Positions 8,512 to 15,479 of a DNA stretch of 23,357 nt are shown one piece after another. Location of the stretch: assembly GCA_030151725.1 (NCBI GenBank), contig JASLDD010000100.1, positions 1 through 23,357 on the forward strand, in the 5' to 3' direction. The notes beneath the pieces were generated by a model. It was not told the origin of the DNA. It saw only the letters and a list, made by a program, of their open reading frames with translations, and made no database searches. The position numbers and the translations under genes are program-made. The DNA is from Solirubrobacteraceae bacterium (lineage in GTDB: Bacteria; Actinomycetota; Thermoleophilia; Solirubrobacterales; Solirubrobacteraceae). Position 1 is the stretch's first letter, and each line of letters starts with the position of its first letter.

Positions 8512-9633
8512 ATGGCAGCTGAGGAAATCGACTTTGAGGGGGAGGGCCTGCTCGACGGACTAGAGGGTGAGGCCCGCGCCGAGCGCTTGGCGCTACTCGA
8601 AGACCTCGCGCGTGACGGCGTACCGCTCTCAGAACTGCGCCGCACCACGGCAACGGGAACTGTGATCTTCCTACCCGCCGACCGCGTGATCGTTGGCAAC
8701 GAGCGCTACACGGCCGCCGAAGTCGCCGAGCTCAGCGGCGTGGAGCTGGACTTCCTGGTCGCCGCCCGGCGGGCGATGGGGCTGCCGATCCCGGAGGCCG
8801 AGGAGGCGTTCTACACGGAGGCCGAGCTCGAGTCGGCCAAGCGCATACTCGTGGCCCATGAAGCGGGGATCTCCAACGAGGACATCCTGGAGCTGCTGCG
8901 CGTACTAAGCCGCGGTCTCTCCCAGGCAGCGGAGACGCTGCGCGCCTTTCCCTTGAAACTTGTGCTCGAGCCGGGGATGAGCGAGCGCGATCTCGCCAGC
9001 CGCTACGGTCAGGCGACCGCTCAGCTGTATCCGCTGGTGGATCCGATGGTCAGCAACGTGCTGGCGCTGCACCTGCGCCACGGCACCCAAACGGAGGTCA
9101 TCAACGCGATGGAGCGCAGCGGCGGGCACCTGCCGGGCTCACGCGAGGTGGCCGTGAGCTTCGCCGATCTCGTCGGCTTCACACGCCTGGGCGAGGAAGT
9201 ACCGCCCGATGAGCTCGGGCGCCTCGCCGTCCGCCTGGAAGCGCTCGCCACCGATGCGGCCGAGCCGCCGGTGAAACTCGTGAAGACGATCGGCGACGCC
9301 GCGATGCTCGCATCGCCCGAGCCGGCGCCGCTGCTGCAGGCAACGCTCAGGCTGATCGAGGCCGCCGACGGCGAGGGCGAGGACTTCCCCCAGTTGCGTG
9401 GCGGAGCGGCCTTCGGCGAGGCGCTGCCGCGGGCCGGGGACTGGTTCGGCAGACCGGTCAACCTCGCCAGCCGCATCACCTCTGTCGCGCGGCCGGGGAG
9501 CCTGCTGGTAGAGCGCGCGCTGCGCGAGTCCACCCGCGAGTCCTACAAGTGGTCCTTTGCCGGCGAGCGGCGCCTGCGGGGCATCCGCGAACCGGTGGCG
9601 CTGTTTCGGGCGCGCAGCCTACCGGCCGCTTAG
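8512..9633 (+). CDS. Class III adenylate cyclase with actinobacterial N-terminal regulatory domain (Rv1264-like)
   Basis: Makes cAMP from ATP; predicted cytoplasmic, with no membrane helix. It has 373 residues, close to mycobacterial Rv1264. The N-terminal half (about 1-205) resembles the Rv1264-type regulatory/autoinhibitory domain, including a MerR-like VAELSGVELDFLVAARRAMGLP segment. The catalytic domain (about 210-370) has every key residue: metal Asp219 (SFADLVGFT) and Asp262 (KTIGDAAM), the ATP-specifying pair Lys258 and Asp310 (GDWFGRPVN), and the transition-state residues Asn317 and Arg321 (VNLASRIT). It is therefore expected to be active as a homodimer. A TTG at 8467 could extend it by 15 residues, but the protein-like sequence begins at ATG 8512. 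No ribosome binding site precedes this start. It faces the cytidylyltransferase gene and shares no obvious operon partner. Confidence 0.92.
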   Translation: MAAEEIDFEGEGLLDGLEGEARAERLALLEDLARDGVPLSELRRTTATGTVIFLPADRVIVGNERYTAAEVAELSGVELDFLVAARRAMGLPIPEAEEAFYTEAELESAKRILVAHEAGISNEDILELLRVLSRGLSQAAETLRAFPLKLVLEPGMSERDLASRYGQATAQLYPLVDPMVSNVLALHLRHGTQTEVINAMERSGGHLPGSREVAVSFADLVGFTRLGEEVPPDELGRLAVRLEALATDAAEPPVKLVKTIGDAAMLASPEPAPLLQATLRLIEAADGEGEDFPQLRGGAAFGEALPRAGDWFGRPVNLASRITSVARPGSLLVERALRESTRESYKWSFAGERRLRGIREPVALFRARSLPAA

Positions 9634-9652
9634 CAGCTACACGGTGGCGCCA

Positions 9653-9671
9653 CGGCGGCACAGCACCGCCG
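9653..9671. terminator. Possible hairpin between convergent genes
   Basis: A 6-bp inverted repeat, CGGCGG and CCGCCG, with a 7-base loop lies in the 81-bp gap between the convergent cyclase and cytidylyltransferase genes. There is no T-run on either side, so its role as a terminator is uncertain. Confidence 0.3.
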
Positions 9672-9714
9672 AGAGCCGGGACTCGGCGCACCGCGCGAAA
9701 CTCACGCGCCGGCC

Positions 9715-10497
9715 TCAGGCTCCCTCGAGCGCGCCCACCACGGGTTCCGCCTCGTGCCTGTCCCACAACCGCCACGGAGCATCGCCCGAGACCCACATGT
9801 CGTTGAGGGCGACGGCGTCCTTGTAGGTGTCCATGCACTCCCAGAAGCCCTCGTGGCGGTGGGCGCGCAGCTCGCCGTCGGCGGCCAGGCGCTCGAGCGG
9901 AGCACGCTCGAGCACGCTGTCGGGCTGCAGGTAGTCGAGCACGGGCGCTGCGAAGCAGAAGAAGCCGCCGTTGATCCAGTGATCGGAGCGCGGCTTCTCG
10001 CGAAATCCCCGCACGCGCCCGTCTGGCTCGAGCTCGGTCACGCCGAACTGCAGCTCGGGACGTACCACCGTCATCGTCGCCAGCGAATCGTGGGCCGCGT
10101 GGAAGCCAAGGAGCGCATCGAGATCGATGTCGGCTACGCCGTCGGCGTAGGTCGCGCAGAAGAGCTCATCGCCCTCCAGGTGGCGCTCGAGCAGCTTGAT
10201 GCGCCCACCCGTCTGAGTTTCAAGGCCCGTGTCCACGCACTCCACGCTCACGCCCTCCGGCCAGCGGTGGGTGGCGACGAAGCGCTCGATCAGCTCGCCC
10301 TTGTAGCCGGTCGCCAACAGAAAGCGCGTAAAGCCCTGAACGGCATAGAGCTGAATCACGTGCCACACGATCGGCATCCCCCCGATCTCCACGAGCGGCT
10401 TGGGGATCTCCTGCGTGTGCTCCTGTAGGCGCGTTCCCCGCCCTCCACATAGGATCGCGACAGGTGGCCGTGACGGCTCGGAGCTATCCGGCGACAC
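9715..10497 (-). CDS. Sugar-1-phosphate nucleotidyltransferase, glucose-1-phosphate cytidylyltransferase (RfbF)-like
   Basis: Predicted to join CTP and glucose 1-phosphate into CDP-glucose, the first step toward CDP-linked deoxysugars; 260 residues. The nucleotide-binding motif ILCGGRGTRLQE (about 15-26) and KPLVEIGG (about 33-40) are typical of the family. The RfbF-like features are IVWHVIQLYAVQGFTRFLLATGYKG and the later GFWECMDTYKDAVALNDMW, which resembles the GFWQPMDT box. The acidic metal site is probably ATYADGVADID. The start is put at the GTG 10495-10497, which overlaps the yebC stop region by about 14 bases. An ATG at 10533 would give a longer, poorly conserved leader inside yebC. 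No CDP-glucose dehydratase lies nearby. A related NDP-sugar specificity is possible, as the exact nucleotide and sugar are not proven by sequence. Confidence 0.82.
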   Translation of the reverse strand: MSPDSSEPSRPPVAILCGGRGTRLQEHTQEIPKPLVEIGGMPIVWHVIQLYAVQGFTRFLLATGYKGELIERFVATHRWPEGVSVECVDTGLETQTGGRIKLLERHLEGDELFCATYADGVADIDLDALLGFHAAHDSLATMTVVRPELQFGVTELEPDGRVRGFREKPRSDHWINGGFFCFAAPVLDYLQPDSVLERAPLERLAADGELRAHRHEGFWECMDTYKDAVALNDMWVSGDAPWRLWDRHEAEPVVGALEGA

Positions 10498-11233
10498 GTT
10501 CGAGCACGTCGGCCGAGACGTCGAAGTTGGCATGCACGGCGCTTACGTCGTCGCTGTCTTCGAGGGACTCGATCAAACGCATCAGTTTGCCCGCCTGGGC
10601 CTCGTCGATCGGCACCACGCTGGAAGGCCGGTAGGAGGTCTCGGCGCTCTCCATCTCCACGCCCGCCTCCTCCAACGCCTTGCGCACCTGCGTGAAGTCG
10701 GCCGGCTCGGTGATCACCTCAAAAACGCCCTCGTCCGTGGAGATGTCCTCGGCACCTGCCTCCACGGCAACCATCAGCTCATCTTCGGAGTAGCGCTCGG
10801 CGTCGATCACGATCGTGCCCTTCTTGTCGAACAGGTAGGCCACCGAGCCAGGCTCGCCGAGGCTGCCGCCGTTCTTGGAGAACGCGTGCCTGACATCAGC
10901 GCCCGTGCGGTTGCGATTCTCGGTTAGCGCCTCCACCAGCACCGCTACCCCGCCGGGCCCGTAGCCCTCGTAGAGCACGCTCTCGATCGCATCCGCCTCT
11001 CCCCCCTCGCCCGTCCCCTTGGCGATGGCGCGCTCGATGTTGTCCTTTGGCATCGATGCTTCCTTGGCCTTGCGGATTGCCAGGTCGAGCGCCGGGTTGC
11101 CGTCGGGATCGCCGCCCCCGTCGCGCGCCGCCACGGTGATGGCGCGCGTGAGCTTTGAGAACTGCGCGCCCCTGCGCGAGTCCACGATCGCCTTCTTGTG
11201 CTTGATGCTCGCCCACTTGGAGTGTCCTGACAT
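10484..11233 (-). CDS. yebC: YebC/PmpR family protein (TACO1-like translation factor/regulator)
   Basis: Conserved cytoplasmic protein of 249 residues, the standard length. It opens with the family signature MSGHSKWASIKHKKA and continues with the typical RRGAQFSKLTRAITVAAR, NPALDLAIRKAKEASMPKDNIERAI and YEGYGPGGVAVLVEALTENRNRT blocks. Family members were first described as DNA-binding regulators (PmpR). More recently they have been linked to ribosome function on proline-rich stretches, as for mitochondrial TACO1. In many bacteria it sits directly before ruvC. Here the adenylate cyclase and cytidylyltransferase genes intervene. Its upstream region shares a 179-bp intergenic space with divergent pmm and contains one copy of the palindromic element described separately. 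Confidence 0.96.
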   Translation of the reverse strand: MSGHSKWASIKHKKAIVDSRRGAQFSKLTRAITVAARDGGGDPDGNPALDLAIRKAKEASMPKDNIERAIAKGTGEGGEADAIESVLYEGYGPGGVAVLVEALTENRNRTGADVRHAFSKNGGSLGEPGSVAYLFDKKGTIVIDAERYSEDELMVAVEAGAEDISTDEGVFEVITEPADFTQVRKALEEAGVEMESAETSYRPSSVVPIDEAQAGKLMRLIESLEDSDDVSAVHANFDVSADVLERVAG

Positions 11234-11412
11234 AACCCCAAGTCTACGAATCGGCGAGGCCGAGCCGGTGCGCCGAGATGCCTGCTGTGCTGGTCGGGAG
11301 CGTCGGGCAATACTTACCTTTTGCCTGCTGTATAGCCATGGTTACACAGCAGCGGCAAGGAGACACATACACGCAGGACGTAGGATGCCTTCGAGAGAAC
11401 CCCCCCCTCCCC
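11234..11412. promoter_or_regulatory. Divergent yebC/pmm intergenic region
   Basis: This 179-bp region must carry promoters for yebC (minus) and pmm (plus). It holds the hairpin element at 11317-11360. A 10-bp direct repeat TGCCTGCTGT occurs at 11279-11288 and again at 11322-11331, where the second copy runs into the element. On the minus strand, a TATACA hexamer within the element (plus 11329-11334) is preceded at 18 bp by TTGCCG. This is a plausible -10/-35 pair for yebC about 95 bp from its start codon. On the plus strand the pmm ATG is preceded by a C-rich tract and no ribosome binding site. Confidence 0.45.
11317..11360. repeat. Palindromic hairpin element, copy 1
   Basis: The core at 11326-11351 has a 10-bp imperfect palindrome around CATG, left arm GCTGTATAGC and right arm GTTACACAGC, flanked by T and A. 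It is enclosed by further pairing: GCC 11323-11325 with GGC 11354-11356, and CCTT 11317-11320 with AAGG 11357-11360. There are two-base bulges (TT at 11321-11322 and GC at 11352-11353). The core matches copy 2 at 23 of 26 positions. Allowing for the G-T pair, the plus strand would fold slightly better as RNA. Function is unknown; an operator, RNA leader or dispersed repeat are all possible. Confidence 0.75.
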
Positions 11413-12840
11413 ATGCCCGCCACCTTCTCCCCCGACATCTTCAAGGCGTATGACATCCGCGGCCTCTATGGCGAGCAGATCGACGGCGAGATCGCCGAGC
11501 TGATCGGCAGCGCGTTCGCGCGCGTGCTCTCGAAACTCGCCGGCAAGCCCGTCGCGGATCTGCGGATCGGACTCGGGCGCGACATGCGCCTCAGCGCCCC
11601 CGAGCTGGCCGGCCGCTACCGCAAGGGTCTGCTCTCAGAGGGCGTGCATGTGCTGGATGCGGGCCAGGTGGGCAGCGAGATGCTCTATTTCATGGTCGGC
11701 TCAAGGGAGCTGGACGGCGGCCTGATGTGCACGGCATCGCACAACCCCAAGGCATACACGGGCGCAAAGCTCGTGCGCGAGGGCGCGATCGCCCTGTCGG
11801 GAGACTCGGGCATCCAGGACATCCGCCGGGAGGTCGAAGCGGAGCTCGAGTGGTCCACCCGGCCCGCCCCCTCCGAGCCCCAGGGGACGGTCGAGGAGGT
11901 CGACCTCTACTCGGAGTTCCAGACGGCGGCGCTGCGCTTCATCGACGCCGACGCTGTGCGCTCGGCGCGAGCGCTGAAGGTGGTGCTGGACGGCGGCAAC
12001 GGCATGGCAGGGCCGATGGTTGGACCGCTGCTCGAGAGCCTGGAGCTAGACCTGACCGAGACCTACTGGACCCCCGACGGCAACTTCCCCGACCACGAGC
12101 CCAACCCGCTGCTGCCGGAGAACCGCCAGTTCATCATCGACAAGGTCCGCGACACTGGTGCCGACCTAGGCATTGCCTGGGACGGCGACGCCGACCGGTG
12201 CTTCTTCATCGATGACACGGGCGCGTTCGTGGACGGCGACTTCCTGACGGCGCTGCTGGCGGAGTCGCTGCTCGCGAAGGCCTCAGAAGGCAAGCAACAA
12301 GATCCTGCCCACCCGGAAGCGATCCTGTATGACGTGCGCGCCTCGCGTGCGGTGGCCGACACCGTGCGCGAGGCCGGTGGCGTCCCTTATGTGAATCGCG
12401 TGGGCCACGCGTTCTTCAAGACGCGCATGCGCAAGGAGGGCTCGCTGTTCGGAGGCGAGGTCTCAGGCCATTACTACTTCCGCGACTTCTACTGCGCGGA
12501 CTCGGGCACGATCCCGGCGCTGCTCGTGCTGGAGCTGCTCGCGCGGGAGGGCAAGCCGCTGTCGCAGCTGCTGGAGCGCTACCGCAGCCGCTATTTCATC
12601 TCGGGCGAGGTCAACTCGGAAGTCACCGACCCAGAGGCCAAGATGGACGAGATCGCAGAGCGCTACTCGGATGCCCGCCAGGAACGCCTGGATGGAATCT
12701 CGATCGACTACGAGGACTGGCACTTCAATGTGCGCTCGTCAAACACCGAGCCGCTGTTGCGGCTGTGCCTGGAGTCGCTTGTCTCCCACGAGGACATGGA
12801 GCGCCGGCGCGATGAGGTATTGGCGCTGATCCGTTCGTGA
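11413..12840 (+). CDS. Phosphomannomutase/phosphoglucomutase (alpha-D-phosphohexomutase)
   Basis: Interconverts hexose 6-phosphates and 1-phosphates, supplying mannose-1-P or glucose-1-P for nucleotide sugars; cytoplasmic, 475 residues. The four family motifs are in order. The catalytic phosphoserine loop is TASHNP (Ser109), the Mg-binding loop DGDADR (residues 257-262), the sugar-binding loop GGEVSGHYYFRD, and the phosphate-binding loop RSSNTEP. The start at ATG 11413 gives the family-typical opening MPATFSPDIFKAYDIRG. The frame is open upstream through the palindromic element to 11278, but that part is not family-like. The ATG is preceded by a pyrimidine tract (C8-T-C4) with no ribosome binding site, suggesting leaderless or unusual initiation. 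The next gene overlaps by GTGA. The PMM versus PGM preference cannot be told from the motifs. Confidence 0.93.
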   Translation: MPATFSPDIFKAYDIRGLYGEQIDGEIAELIGSAFARVLSKLAGKPVADLRIGLGRDMRLSAPELAGRYRKGLLSEGVHVLDAGQVGSEMLYFMVGSRELDGGLMCTASHNPKAYTGAKLVREGAIALSGDSGIQDIRREVEAELEWSTRPAPSEPQGTVEEVDLYSEFQTAALRFIDADAVRSARALKVVLDGGNGMAGPMVGPLLESLELDLTETYWTPDGNFPDHEPNPLLPENRQFIIDKVRDTGADLGIAWDGDADRCFFIDDTGAFVDGDFLTALLAESLLAKASEGKQQDPAHPEAILYDVRASRAVADTVREAGGVPYVNRVGHAFFKTRMRKEGSLFGGEVSGHYYFRDFYCADSGTIPALLVLELLAREGKPLSQLLERYRSRYFISGEVNSEVTDPEAKMDEIAERYSDARQERLDGISIDYEDWHFNVRSSNTEPLLRLCLESLVSHEDMERRRDEVLALIRS

Positions 12841-13898
12841 GCTCAGACGAGCCCCTTGTGAGCAAGGAGGACACCGAGCGCCAGGAGCAGGAGGACCTGG
12901 CGGCGGCCGCAGAGGCGGGCATCCACCGCCTGGCGATTCCCACCCCGTTCATGGTGGGGCGCGTAAACGCCTATCTGATTGAGGACTCGCCGCTGACGTT
13001 GGTGGACTCGGGGCCCAACTCAGCCAAGGCGCTGGATGAGCTCGAGCAGGGCCTCCAGGCGCTCGGGCACTCGATCGAGGACATCGAGCTGCTGGTGATC
13101 TCCCACCAGCACATCGACCACTTCGGCCTGGCCTCCATTCTGGCTCGGCGCTCGGGCGCCGAAGTGGCAGCCCTCGAGGCGCTGGCGCCGTTTCTGGCCC
13201 GCTTCGGCAAGGCAGCCGACCTGGACGACGGATTCGCGGAGCAGACGATGCTGCGTCACGGCATCCCTCCCGAGGTGGTGACGGCGCTGCGCTCAGTGGC
13301 GGCGAGCTTCCGCGGATGGGGCGCGGCGGTTGAGGTGACTCGGCCGCTGCTCGACGGCGGCGAGCTGGAGCTGCGCGACCGCACGCTTCGGATCCTGCAC
13401 CGACCCGGTCACAGCCCCTCGGACACAGTGTTCGTGGACGAGTCCCGCAGGACGATGTTGGCGGCCGATCACCTGATCGCGCACATCTCCTCAAACCCCC
13501 TGCTGGCGCGCCCACTGGATGCCAAGGGCGAGGATCCGATTCCGCCCGCTACCCCTCGACCGCAATCGCTTGTCACCTACATGGCCTCGCTGGAGAAGAC
13601 GCGGGCGATGGATCTGGAGCTGGTGCTGCCGGGCCATGGCCGTCCGATCAAAGACCATGCGGGACTGATCGACGAACGCTTCCGCATGCACCGCAGGCGC
13701 GCGGAGAAGATCAACCGCATGATCGCCTCCCAGCCACGAAGCGCGCATGAGATCGCACAGGAGCTGTGGGGGAATGTTGCCGTCACCCAGGCCTACCTCA
13801 CGTTGTCGGAGGTACTTGGGCACGTGGATCTGCTGCTCAACGAAGGTCGTGTGGTTGAACAAGAGGACGACGGCGTGGTGCACTTCCAGGCGGTTTAG
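12837..13898 (+). CDS. Metallo-beta-lactamase-fold hydrolase with C-terminal winged helix
   Basis: Predicted zinc hydrolase of about 353 residues. The MBL signature SHQHIDH (His90, His92, Asp94, His95) is followed by HRPGHSPSD, AADHL and LPGHGRPI, which supply the remaining metal ligands. After the core, residues from about 285 (RAEKINRMIASQPRSAHEIAQELWG ... SEVLGHVDLLLNEGRVVEQ) read as a winged-helix tail, as in LACTB2/glyoxalase-II-like MBL proteins. The GTG start overlaps the phosphomutase stop by GTGA, so the two are co-translated. The first 30 residues are acidic and low in conservation. The substrate is unknown; thioesterase, glyoxalase-like or RNase activity are family possibilities. 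Its 3' end overlaps the convergent pdxT stop codon by a few bases. Confidence 0.88.
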   Translation: MSSDEPLVSKEDTERQEQEDLAAAAEAGIHRLAIPTPFMVGRVNAYLIEDSPLTLVDSGPNSAKALDELEQGLQALGHSIEDIELLVISHQHIDHFGLASILARRSGAEVAALEALAPFLARFGKAADLDDGFAEQTMLRHGIPPEVVTALRSVAASFRGWGAAVEVTRPLLDGGELELRDRTLRILHRPGHSPSDTVFVDESRRTMLAADHLIAHISSNPLLARPLDAKGEDPIPPATPRPQSLVTYMASLEKTRAMDLELVLPGHGRPIKDHAGLIDERFRMHRRRAEKINRMIASQPRSAHEIAQELWGNVAVTQAYLTLSEVLGHVDLLLNEGRVVEQEDDGVVHFQAV

Positions 13899-14464
13899 GC
13901 CGGCGTCTGCGTCACCGCATCGAGAAACAACCGATGCAGACGATCGTCATCGCCAAGCTCGGCATGGAATGCGACGGCGATGACATTGCCCTGACGCGCG
14001 GCCACGGCATGGCCATCGACCTGCCCCAAGATCTCAACGCCGGGCCCGTGCTGGGCTATCCAGGGAGCACGGATAAAGATCCCGCGTATGGGCGGCCCGT
14101 CGATCCCGGCAAGGGCCACGTCGGCCTCAAAGCTCCTGATCTGGCGTCCGAAGGCGTTGCGCTCAGCGCGCATGTCCATCAGGTCGAGGTGCTGTGAGTC
14201 GAGCATGATCAGCCCCGCACACGAGCCCAGGATTGGCGTGCCTGCGCCGGCGAGCGCTCGCAGCGGCTCTGCCAGTCCCTCACGCTCGATGCCCAATGTC
14301 ATTGTGGTGGACTCCCCGCCGGGCACTACCAGCCCGTCGAGCCCCTGGAGATCGCCCGGCACGCGTGTCTGGCGAGTGCGTGCGCCGAGCCGGTGCAGCA
14401 TTCGCTCGTGGGCCTCGAAGCCGCCCTGCAAGGCAAGCACGCCTATGAGCGGCGGATCGACCAA
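13895..14464 (-). CDS. pdxT: Pyridoxal 5'-phosphate synthase glutaminase subunit PdxT
   Basis: Class I glutaminase that releases ammonia from glutamine and channels it to PdxS for vitamin B6 synthesis. It has 189 residues from the TTG at 14462-14464, the normal PdxT length, opening MVDPPLIGVLALQGGF. The frame stays open to 14638 inside pdxS, but that extension is not family-like. The catalytic triad is visible: Cys82 in GSCAGLIML, and His167 and Glu169 in AFHAELGDD. The GGEST motif (about 49-53) is present. It starts 13 bp after the pdxS stop, so the pair forms an operon. Its own stop codon overlaps the end of the convergent MBL gene, leaving no room for a separate terminator. The TTG start is the least certain point. 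Confidence 0.95.
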   Translation of the reverse strand: MVDPPLIGVLALQGGFEAHERMLHRLGARTRQTRVPGDLQGLDGLVVPGGESTTMTLGIEREGLAEPLRALAGAGTPILGSCAGLIMLDSQHLDLMDMRAERNAFGRQIRSFEADVALAGIDGPPIRGIFIRAPWIAQHGPGVEILGQVDGHAVAARQGNVIAVAFHAELGDDDRLHRLFLDAVTQTPA

Positions 14465-14477
14465 GCGCGTCGGGTGA

Positions 14478-15362
14478 CTACCAGCCGCGCTGGGCGAGCA
14501 GCTGCTCGCCCTCGAGCTTTGAGCTCTCGAGGCTCTCCATGGCGGGACCCAGCCCACGCGAAGCCTCGGCGACGCGCTCTGCGTCCTGCCAGTGAGTGGT
14601 GGCCTCGACGATCGCCCGTGCGCGTGTGGGCGGGTCATCAGACTTGAAGATGCCGGAGCCCACGAACACTCCTTCGGCGCCCAAGGCCATCATCAGGGCG
14701 GCGTCGGCCGGGGTGGCGATGCCACCGGCGCAGAACAGGACCACGGGCAGCCGGCCCTGGCGGGCGACGTCGCGCACGAGATCTAGCGGTGCGGCGATCT
14801 CCTTGGCCGCGGTGGCGATCTCACCGGCCTCGAGCATCGTCAGGCGGCGGATTTCACCGGTGATCTGGCGCATGTGGCGGACAGCCTCCACGATGTCGCC
14901 GGTGCCTGCCTCGCCCTTGGAGCGGATCATGGCCGCGCCCTCGCCGATCCGGCGGAGCGCCTCGCCGAGGTTGGTGGCGCCGCACACGAACGGCACCTTG
15001 AAGTCCCACTTGTCGATGTGGTTGGCCTCGTCAGCCGGCGTCAGGACCTCTGACTCGTCGACGTAGTCGACCTCCAGGGCAGCCAGCACGCGGGCCTCCA
15101 TGAAGTGGCCGATGCGCGCCTTGGCCATCACGGGGATGGTCACAGCCTCCTGGATGCCGGCGATCATCTCGGGGTCGGACATCCGCGCCACCCCGCCGTC
15201 GCGACGGATGTCGGCGGGGACGCGCTCCAGCGCCATCACCGCGGCAGCGCCCGCATCCTCGGCGACCTTGGCCTGCTCGGGAGTGACCACATCCATGATC
15301 ACACCGCCCTTGAGCATCTCGGCCAGACCTGTCTTGACCCGGAATGTCGCCTCGTCGCGCAT
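14478..15362 (-). CDS. pdxS: Pyridoxal 5'-phosphate synthase lyase subunit PdxS
   Basis: Builds PLP from ribose 5-phosphate, glyceraldehyde 3-phosphate and ammonia in a dodecameric complex with PdxT; 294 residues. The catalytic residues are at the classical positions: Asp24 (IMDVV), Lys81 (PVMAKARIGH) and Lys149 (IRSKGEAGTG). The C-terminus is the usual flexible tail with LAQRGW. The ATG at 15360-15362 is preceded by only a weak GAGAAC. The 5' flank is exceptional: three abutting perfect 24-bp palindromes begin 16 bp upstream of the start codon, followed by the second palindromic element. No MocR-type PdxR regulator gene, the common actinobacterial regulator of pdxST, is present in the window. 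Confidence 0.98.
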   Translation of the reverse strand: MRDEATFRVKTGLAEMLKGGVIMDVVTPEQAKVAEDAGAAAVMALERVPADIRRDGGVARMSDPEMIAGIQEAVTIPVMAKARIGHFMEARVLAALEVDYVDESEVLTPADEANHIDKWDFKVPFVCGATNLGEALRRIGEGAAMIRSKGEAGTGDIVEAVRHMRQITGEIRRLTMLEAGEIATAAKEIAAPLDLVRDVARQGRLPVVLFCAGGIATPADAALMMALGAEGVFVGSGIFKSDDPPTRARAIVEATTHWQDAERVAEASRGLGPAMESLESSKLEGEQLLAQRGW

Positions 15363-15378
15363 GAGTTCTCAGTCTATC

Positions 15379-15402
15379 CCGGCCGGCACATGTGCCGGCC
15401 GG
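15379..15402. repeat. Perfect 24-bp palindrome 1 of 3
   Basis: The left arm CCGGCCGGCA and its exact complement flank a central CATG, giving a 10-bp stem with a CATG loop (or a fully self-complementary 24-bp duplex). It ends exactly where the next palindrome begins and lies 16 bp from the pdxS start codon. Confidence 0.95.
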
Positions 15403-15426
15403 CGGGGACGTGCATGCACGTCCCCG
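15403..15426. repeat. Perfect 24-bp palindrome 2 of 3
   Basis: The left arm CGGGGACGTG and its exact complement flank a central CATG. It has the same geometry as its neighbours but an unrelated arm sequence, and abuts both with no spacer. Confidence 0.95.
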
Positions 15427-15450
15427 GGCCTCGCCGCATGCGGCGAGGCC
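15427..15450. repeat. Perfect 24-bp palindrome 3 of 3
   Basis: The left arm GGCCTCGCCG and its exact complement flank a central CATG. On the plus strand it is followed by TTTC only. The last four bases (GGCC) can also pair with GGCC at 15467-15470 in a competing hairpin. Confidence 0.95.
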
Positions 15451-15470
15451 TTTCAAGAGATGAAGAGGCC
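15447..15470. repeat. Imperfect hairpin overlapping palindrome 3
   Basis: GGCCT 15447-15451 can pair with AGGCC 15466-15470, and TTCA 15452-15455 with TGAA 15461-15464. One G is bulged and the loop is AGAGA. It shares the GGCC of the third palindrome, so the two hairpins are mutually exclusive. Confidence 0.5.
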
Positions 15471-15479
15471 GTGCTCCTA

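Noticed and set aside
11244..11456. 70-codon minus-strand ORF across the yebC/pmm intergenic region
   Set aside because: It overlaps the start of pmm and the palindromic element, and its composition is not protein-like. The peptide similarity between frames through the two element copies (CCVTMAIQQ and CCITIAIQQ) follows from the DNA repeat itself.
14465..14638. N-terminal extension of pdxT inside pdxS
   Set aside because: PdxT proteins begin a few residues before IGVLALQG, and the extension is Ser/Arg/Pro-rich shadow sequence of pdxS.
15379..15450. Tandem palindromes as an ordinary intrinsic terminator or a CRISPR array
   Set aside because: No T-run of useful length follows on either strand. 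The arms are unrelated in sequence, and there are no spacer/repeat units of CRISPR form.
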